Part shown: one piece after another, positions 58,100 through 64,000 of the stretch
Layout of the letters: every line of letters starts with the position of its first letter
How positions within the stretch are numbered: position 1 is the stretch's first letter
Assembly (NCBI GenBank): GCA_034440615.1
Contig: JAOTOM010001520.1
Coordinates: 1-64,000, forward strand
DNA from: Ashinkailepas kermadecensis
Lineage: Eukaryota; Arthropoda; Thecostraca; Neolepadidae
Direction: 5' to 3'
DNA length: 64,000 nucleotides
Made by a program: the position numbers and the translations under genes
The notes under the pieces: generated by a model
Database searches by the model: none
What the model saw: the letters and a program-made list of their open reading frames with translations, nothing else
Told to the model about the DNA's origin: nothing

Positions 58100-59500
58100 G
58101 ATCCAACGCAAAGCGGTTTCTTCGGTCGCCTCGCTTTTTATATGTCATCAAAACCTGCCAAAATCTGCTATCAAGTGACAGCCTGCTGTGAACCTTCGCG
58201 AATATTTCAAACCAGGACATATGAAGTCAAACTTCAAGGTCAAAGATTAGCCTGATTTATTCGAATGCGATGTCGAAGCGATAGCTACCAAACAAGAGGT
58301 TTGGTCGCAAACGCTTCAATTTGCATGAAATTGACGTCATTCGACGTGGCTTGCCATGCGATATCTGAAAGTTGAGCAATTTAATTATTTTTTCAAGGTA
58401 AAAGGTCAAACTGGTCCTTCGGTCCCCTCGCATCTTTTAGTTTTCGCTCAAACCTACCCAAAACTGGTATCAAACGATAGCTTGGGTGAACAATCAAGTA
58501 ACATTTTAAACCGAAACATGTCAAGGTCAGAGGTTTCATTGAGTTATTGGATGACCTCGCGTTTCGTCGTTATGGCTTCAATTTGCAGAAGATAGATATT
58601 CGACGTCGCTTCTTGTGCGGTATCAGAAAGTTGATACATCGAAATAATCTCGACGATCAAACGTCAAGCTGATTGTTTCCGTCGTTTGGCATTTTTTTCG
58701 CTTTCGCCCGAGCCTACCTATATTCACTATCAAGACCATGGTAAACCCTCGAGCAACATTTTGAAACCGGGATATGTCAAAGTCAAACTTCAAGGTCAAA
58801 GGCTAGTTTGAATTTTTTGAAGTCTTCGCGATTCGTCTCCACGCGTTCCATTTGTACCAAGTATGTGTCATTCGACGTGGCCTGCTGTGCCGTGATATAA
58901 TGGTAATAAATCGAACTAATTTCAAGGCTCAAAGTTCGAGCCGATTTCTTCGGTCACCTCGCATTTTTTCGTCGCCATAACCTACCCACATCTGGTTTCA
59001 AGCAATAGCCCGTGGTGAACCTCGAATAGCATTTAAAACCGGGGCATGTCAATGTCAAACCACAAGCTCAAAGGTTGACTAAATTGTTCGATGTTCCCGT
59101 GCCTCGTCGCCATGACTGCAATTTTCATGAATTGGGTGTTATTCGACGTACCGTGAAGTACTCTAGCAAGTTGTTCAGGAATCAAATTAATTTTCAAGGT
59201 TAAGGGTCGAAGTCATTTCTTCGGTCGTCTCGTGCTTCTTCGTTTTCTCCCAAAGCTACCCATATTTCGTATGAAGAGATAGCTCGTGGGCAACTCTCGA
59301 GCAACATTTGGAACCGGGACATGTCAGGTCCTGGTTCGAAACCTCAAGGTCCAAGGTTAGTTTGAACTTTTCGAAGTCCTCGCGTTTCGTGGCCATGCCT
59401 TACGTTTGCATTATGTGGGTGTCATTCGACGTGGCTTACCGTACGGTATTAGAAAGTTGCGGAATCGAAATAATTTCGAAGGTGTCAAAGGTCCGGTGTG
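58100..59500 (+). repeat. Five diverged tandem units of about 265-300 bp with TCAAGGTCA motifs
   Basis: The anchor 'ttcttcggtcgcctcgc' recurs in diverged form near 58115, 58411, 58674, 58945 and 59216. 'attcgacgtggcttgccgtg' recurs near 58340, 58597, 58872, 59141 and 59428. 'aaccgggacatgtcaaggtc' recurs near 58211, 58510, 58768, 59038 and 59312. Units also carry TCAAGGTCA (for example 58234, 58521, 58790), which matches the consensus of FTZ-F1/NR5A receptors. Short frames in the units are not conserved from unit to unit. Confidence 0.85.
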
Positions 59501-60255
59501 TGCGCAATGATTAAATGAAATAGGAATGGGAGACGCAAATGTATTTTTGCTTGCAGCCGTTGTGATAGCAGGCACTCATATCCTATATGACTAGGAGCTC
59601 CCACAAGAAATCCGTCATAACCTGCATGGACGGCGCTCTCATTGCTGGCTTTATTTTGCACTGCATATTGCACATTGCTTGCACATTCCACATTGTTTGC
59701 TTGCACATTGCTGTTCCGGACATATAAAATATTGAACCGTTTGTTCAAGTTGTCCGCTTTTCTCTTAATGGTTTAACGGAAGTTGTCAAATTTGCAAGAG
59801 AAGCCACACGTGCATGCGCACAATTGTATAACCAGCCGGAGTTCATAACCACGAAAGAGCAATGCTGCAATCAGGGATGGATCCAGGAATTGGCATGGAG
59901 GACTTGTCTGGACGGACGCCATTCCTTTGGAGAGGCGGCACTGCGAAAGTATCTGGAGTGGCGCCTCTGGCTGAAAAATTCAAGGCGGGGTTGCACTCGA
60001 GCTTCCCGGAGGGGGCCTTTCCTTTGAAGTAGCGCCTTTTTCTCTCAGAGGGTAGCCTTTAGCTGAAAAATTCGAGTGGGTGTACTCGAACCTTCTCAGA
60101 AGGGCGTCTTCTTCCAACCAGAGGGACACCACCTTCCATGGGGGGGTGCGGGGGCACATGCCCCCAGTGCTACACCCTTTATCCCTCCACCGCCTCCCTA
60201 CTTGTCATTGCATCGAAATGTGTCCCCGTAAAACAGGAAAGCATGGGAAAGGTTA
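59501..60255. other. No gene recognised
   Basis: Contains small repeats 'gcacattgcttgcacattcc' (59669-59712) and G-rich phrases at 60130-60170. No gene is recognised. Confidence 0.5.
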
Positions 60256-62419
60256 GTGTAAGTCAGTGGCTTACCTTGGGTTGGCGCAAGGGGGAAGTTG
60301 GGGGGGAAACGGATTTGGAGTCGGCCTACCTACCCCATTGTTTAAAAAGTCCCCGGATTTCGATCACCATTTTTCAAAGAGGCTTATTTTAAGTGTTGTT
60401 TTTTTAATATCAAATATTTAGTGACGAATTTAATTATCATGTGAAAGAGAGCCCATGAGAGCTCAATCTACCACCATCGTTGCTGAGCCACCGGATTTCA
60501 ACCCAAACTCCCTCGTTCAGTTCAAAGGTTTTTTCCTTTGGTATCCTTTGATAAGTGACCTCACACTGTTGAAATTACACCGGTGGAATTAAAGCACATG
60601 TACAATAAAAAATGTTGCATTTGCAACTTTCACACATTCCAGTTAATAACGCCCGGTCGCCAAGACGTCGACGTTCGTGCACGTGTACGAACGATGCGCG
60701 AATGCGCATTCGGCGCATTGGCCGCACTTCGTGGGATTCTCTGGTTTCTGCTAGGCCCTCTACGTTTTGCTAATTGCTCCCACATGATAGTACTGTGCCA
60801 CATTTGACTGCGGAATGCTTCGTATGGAGGGTTCGCTGAAAAAAAATCAATTATTTCTATTCGATGATTCTTCTCTTCTTCCTACATTTTCCGGTGGTTA
60901 AGAAATCCGGATACACGCTGAGTTTTGATGCACCTCATCTCTTTGGTTAAATACGCTCCCAGATTGGCTACCGAACCGAGACCCCAGCTAGGTGTTATTT
61001 TACGGAATCGTGGCGTCTTTCGTCGCCTACGGATGTATTTTAGGGCTCCAGTCAATCTTTGTTAGGGCCCCAACACATTTTTAGGATCCGACTTTTTTTA
61101 AAGAGTTTTGTTGCTTTTTTATTGTGCACCGACGGTATTTTTTTAGGAACCGGCGCGTTTTCGAAGACCGCGGTGTGTTTATTTAGTGCCCGGTCGTTCT
61201 GTTAATTTGTTCAGGGCCTTGTCGCTTTTTAAGGATCACAGCCGGTTTTCAAGTCCCAATTCTGTCCATAGCCCCTGTGTGTTTTGAGGTCCTCCGTTAT
61301 CTTAGAGCTCCCGATGTGTATATTTAGAGCAGCAACGCAGGTTTTAAGGCCATGCCACTTTTTGCGAGACTGTGTGCGATTCGTAGGGACCGGTGCATTT
61401 TTGCCCCCCCCCCCGTTGTGCTCTTAGGGTCCTGCTGTGTTTATTTGGGGCAAATTTGTTGGACCCCAGCACGATTTTTTGGGCTCCAGTATAAATTTTC
61501 GGGGTCCCTGCGCGACTTTTCAGGCTCAGGTGCGTGATTCCGGGTGGATCCAACGTCAATTTGTGAGCTCGGCGCATTTTTTGGTGTCTTTGATTTTTTA
61601 AAAGTCCGAGTCCCATCCTGATTTGTGTGGTCCTCGGCGTCATATTTTTGTGTTACGCCCCGATTTTTCGAGCCCCGATACGTTTTTTTCAGAACCGTGC
61701 GCAATTTTCAAAAGCATCATTTTCCTGGCTCGGACATTTATTTTTCGGAATCCTTCCTTATTTTCAGGGGCTCTGTCTTCATTTTTGTCGGGTTGCGATA
61801 CGATTTTTGGGGGCCAAGCCGTGCATATTTCGGGCTATCGACGCCAATTTTTGGGAGACACGAGGGGAATTTTTGATGCCCGACCAGAATTTTGGGACTA
61901 CCGATGGAAATGTTTGGTCCCAGACGCGATATTTCGGCCCCTCGACGCGAGTGCGCATTGTAGTGTGCGCTCGGTCCCAGAGCGTTCGGTCCCACTCGCG
62001 TCCCAGACGCGAGTGCGTTCGGCACGAACATTGTACTTTGCTGGGCACCAGTGCGATTTTCGCGGGCCCCGGCGCAAATTTTCGGGCCCGGTGCGAGTAT
62101 TTTGCCCCAATGCGATTTTCAGTGGCATTGTTGCGATTTGTGGGCCCCAATGTCATTTTCAGGGGCCCCTGTGCGACTTGTTGTGGCCCCCAATGTTATT
62201 TATGGGCCCCGGTGCAATTTGTGGGCACTCAGCGTCATTTTATGAACTCCTGTGCGACTTTTTTGGTCCCCAATGTGATTCGGGTCCGGTTCGGGAGGAT
62301 TTTTAGGGAGCCTGGCGCAATTTTTCCGAACCCAAGCGCGATTCTTGGGGCCCCAAACTTTCGGGGGAGGGGGCAACTGTCCCTAATACCCCCCGTTTTG
62401 GTATGCCACTGGTATACGT
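60256..62419 (-). mobile_element. Element C: 2.1-kb non-autonomous relative of A and B, inverted
   Basis: The element spans 60264-62411. Left end CAGTGGCTTACC pairs with the right end, which read in reverse is CAGTGGCATACC (11 of 12). Flanks GTGTAAGT (60256-60263) and GTATACGT (62412-62419) match at 6 of 8 positions, as expected for an old 8-bp target duplication. The interior (60540-62390) is the reverse complement of the core and body blocks of A and B, for example 'ccctctacgttttgctaatt' and 'ggtatcctttgataagtgac'. It has no coding capacity: frames of 227 and 288 codons here are by-products of the ~30-bp phrases. C may be the basic unit around which the larger mosaics A and B grew. Confidence 0.75.
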
Positions 62420-63270
62420 CCATATTTACTACAACGAAACCATCGTCCAATAATTTATCTTCTCCTGCTACAAGAGTGCAACGTTTAGCGTAATTACAGC
62501 ATTGCTCTATGGTGATTGTGAAATCGAGCCCAGCACGTACGACATATAGCTCGGCGTTCATAGGCAGTGATAAGGAGCGAACCTTGCTAATTTTGGATGA
62601 ACTTGTTGTCCCCAAAGTATCATTTTTACGATGGTAAATATGAAAACCAGACCTTGAGGATGAAGTGGCTGAAATCCTATTTTTTTTCGGGTGGGTGGGT
62701 GGGGGGGGGGCTTATCTCTCCATCTTGCCCAAACATACCGCGTCCCTGGCTTGTTCCCCCCCCCATCAATTTCAAAACCTTTGCTACACCCATGTAATGA
62801 ACCTTGGCTACACCGCTTCCTTGACAATGCCATTTTCAACCAGAATCTAAAAAAACATGAAATCATGAACAAACAAACAAAACTGTACCCCATCTAGGTG
62901 AGGACTATCCACAGTGAGCACAACTCCACAGTGAGCACAACACAGTGAGCACACAATCAACAAAGTTGTTCTCATCGATATTGTATCACCAATGCATTAT
63001 GGCAACTAAGTTTTGCTCAGGCCAACGTCAAGCCCAGTATGTAAAAGATGGGCTGGAGGGTGACTTCACAACTTCTGAAAATGAATGAGGTGTATGTCTT
63101 TCAGCTAAAAGGAGAAAGATACACCTAAAATAAAATTGCACAACAATGGCACAATGCCTCCGCAATGGCAAACATTATCATGGGGATTTACTCTTTATAT
63201 TCATCAGACACATCTAAAACAATGGCAACAGCATGCCTGATGCTTGTCTAGCTGAGGCAAAGCATGCCCA
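62420..63270. other. No gene recognised
   Basis: Includes a G run (62699-62711) and a three-fold repeat of 'acagtgagcacaac' (62910-62955). No gene is recognised. Confidence 0.5.
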
Positions 63271-63750
63271 ATGCACAAACAGTCTTCAGTAGGCTTTTAT
63301 TGTGGAGTTAATATGCTACAATTTGCCATGTTGCATTTCAAGGATTCTATCAAGCCTGCCACATATGCCACACAATCCCAGGGGGCTAGCACATGGAAGA
63401 GTAGATCCACCCTTCAACAAAATAAAGAAAGTCACTGGCTTCTTTTTCTTGAATTTTCCATGTGTGTACCTGTTCCCAATGCAGATGCAGCTACTCTGCC
63501 CAACACCCGGCACCAGAGGCACATGTGTTACAAATTCCCTAGAAATAAGTATGAACAGTTTGCTTTTTGGTGCTCAGTTACATATAGTATATCAATTTTT
63601 CTAAGTAATTTTTCAGAAAACTGCGTTTGGTTGGACCAATTACATATATGGAATACCAATGCCTTAAGAGATCCTGAGGTGAAAGGGTACCTTATTTTCT
63701 ACTACAAATGGACTTTCATGACTACCATGCATCAAACTTACAACAAATAA
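63271..63750 (+). CDS. Unrecognised open frame, probably not a gene
   Basis: A 159-codon frame occurs in AT-rich sequence and is the longest frame in the window outside repeats and transposons. It has no domain, signal peptide or consistent codon bias that I can see. A second 100-codon frame overlaps it in another phase. It could be an exon-derived or transposon-derived fragment, or chance. Confidence 0.15.
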   Translation: MHKQSSVGFYCGVNMLQFAMLHFKDSIKPATYATQSQGASTWKSRSTLQQNKESHWLLFLEFSMCVPVPNADAATLPNTRHQRHMCYKFPRNKYEQFAFWCSVTYSISIFLSNFSENCVWLDQLHIWNTNALRDPEVKGYLIFYYKWTFMTTMHQTYNK

Positions 63751-64000
63751 TGATGAAATACAAGTGCCTGCTGAATGCACATTTGTTTATGCCTTGATGT
63801 GGTGCAGCATGAATGCAATGCAATAAAAACGAAGCCAAAACAGAGGCCAATATGGACATCCTGGGGTTCAAGTTCTTCCTTTGCATGCAGGTTGGAGGCA
63901 GTACATTGGATTTGATGGAGCATATTTGTCCAGACCCTGCAACTAAAAATACTCAACTTCACAACTTAACGTTCTTCAGAACTGTGTGTTGCCCACAAGA
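63751..64000. other. No gene recognised
   Basis: Last 250 bases, nothing supported. Confidence 0.5.

Noticed and set aside
59325..59345. GGTTCGAAACC, resembling a tRNA-type B box
   Set aside because: It lies within a diverged tandem unit whose other copies lack it, and no A box or tRNA fold is seen.
61623..62493. Frames of 227 and 288 codons on the plus strand
   Set aside because: They lie in the ~30-bp degenerate phrases of element C. Overlapping frames are open in several phases and on both strands, and the sequence is shared with non-coding A and B.

Overview
This is a non-coding, repeat-dominated stretch of an animal genome. It holds a mariner DNA transposon, a Penelope-like retroelement (reverse transcriptase plus GIY-YIG nuclease), a CR1/L2-type LINE, hAT-like non-autonomous elements, many microsatellites and minisatellites, and no operons or bacterial gene arrangement. 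The repeat style (elements ending CAGTGGCGTA or CACTGGCGGATCC, long GGCCCC-rich tandem arrays) and the protein families seen suggest an arthropod, most likely a chelicerate such as a hard tick. That assignment is an inference from pattern memory, not a match. I see no intact host protein-coding gene, no rRNA and no tRNA. Most long reading frames lie in tandem repeats whose three frames are all open by composition.

Layout. 1-6.7 kb: mostly unremarkable sequence with small tandem arrays (3.2, 4.1-4.5, 5.8-6.1 kb) and a 60-bp LINE-tail insertion. 6.7-13.1 kb: mosaic element copy A (GGAGGCCCC array, GGGCCCC-rich body, an inverted duplication, terminal GGCGACGCCACTG). 13.5-16.0 kb: a hAT-like non-autonomous element with perfect 8-bp target duplications. 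16.4-17.8 kb: CACTGGCGGATCC MITEs and a long (TA)n. 18.4-20.6 kb: a decayed gene of an uncharacterised repetitive animal protein family, with a minisatellite grown inside its coding region. 20.6-22.8 kb: a decayed Penelope-like element on the minus strand. 27.7-30.4 kb: a 65-bp minisatellite split by a 1306-bp mariner with near-perfect terminal repeats and a TA duplication. 32.7-46 kb: GC-rich arrays hosting copy B, a 9.9-kb element with 8-bp target duplications, which itself hosts a 4.6-kb fold-back element built of ~166-bp units. 50.2-52.9 kb: a 5'-truncated, frameshifted LINE. 53.8-56.1 kb: an AATAAA-rich 16-bp array. 58.1-59.5 kb: five ~280-bp tandem units rich in TCAAGGTCA. 60.3-62.4 kb: copy C, a short inverted relative of A and B with its own termini. 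62.4-64 kb: unrecognised AT-rich sequence.

The window is best read as nested insertions. Because A, B and C share segments, they act as filled and empty sites for one another. They date and delimit a 39-bp retroposed LINE tail in A, an inverted duplication in A and the fold-back element in B. The most unusual object is the fold-back element at 37901-42491: it has no coding capacity and is made of head-to-tail, then tail-to-tail, units carrying the palindrome TGACCTCAGGTCA. All boundaries were found by eye.
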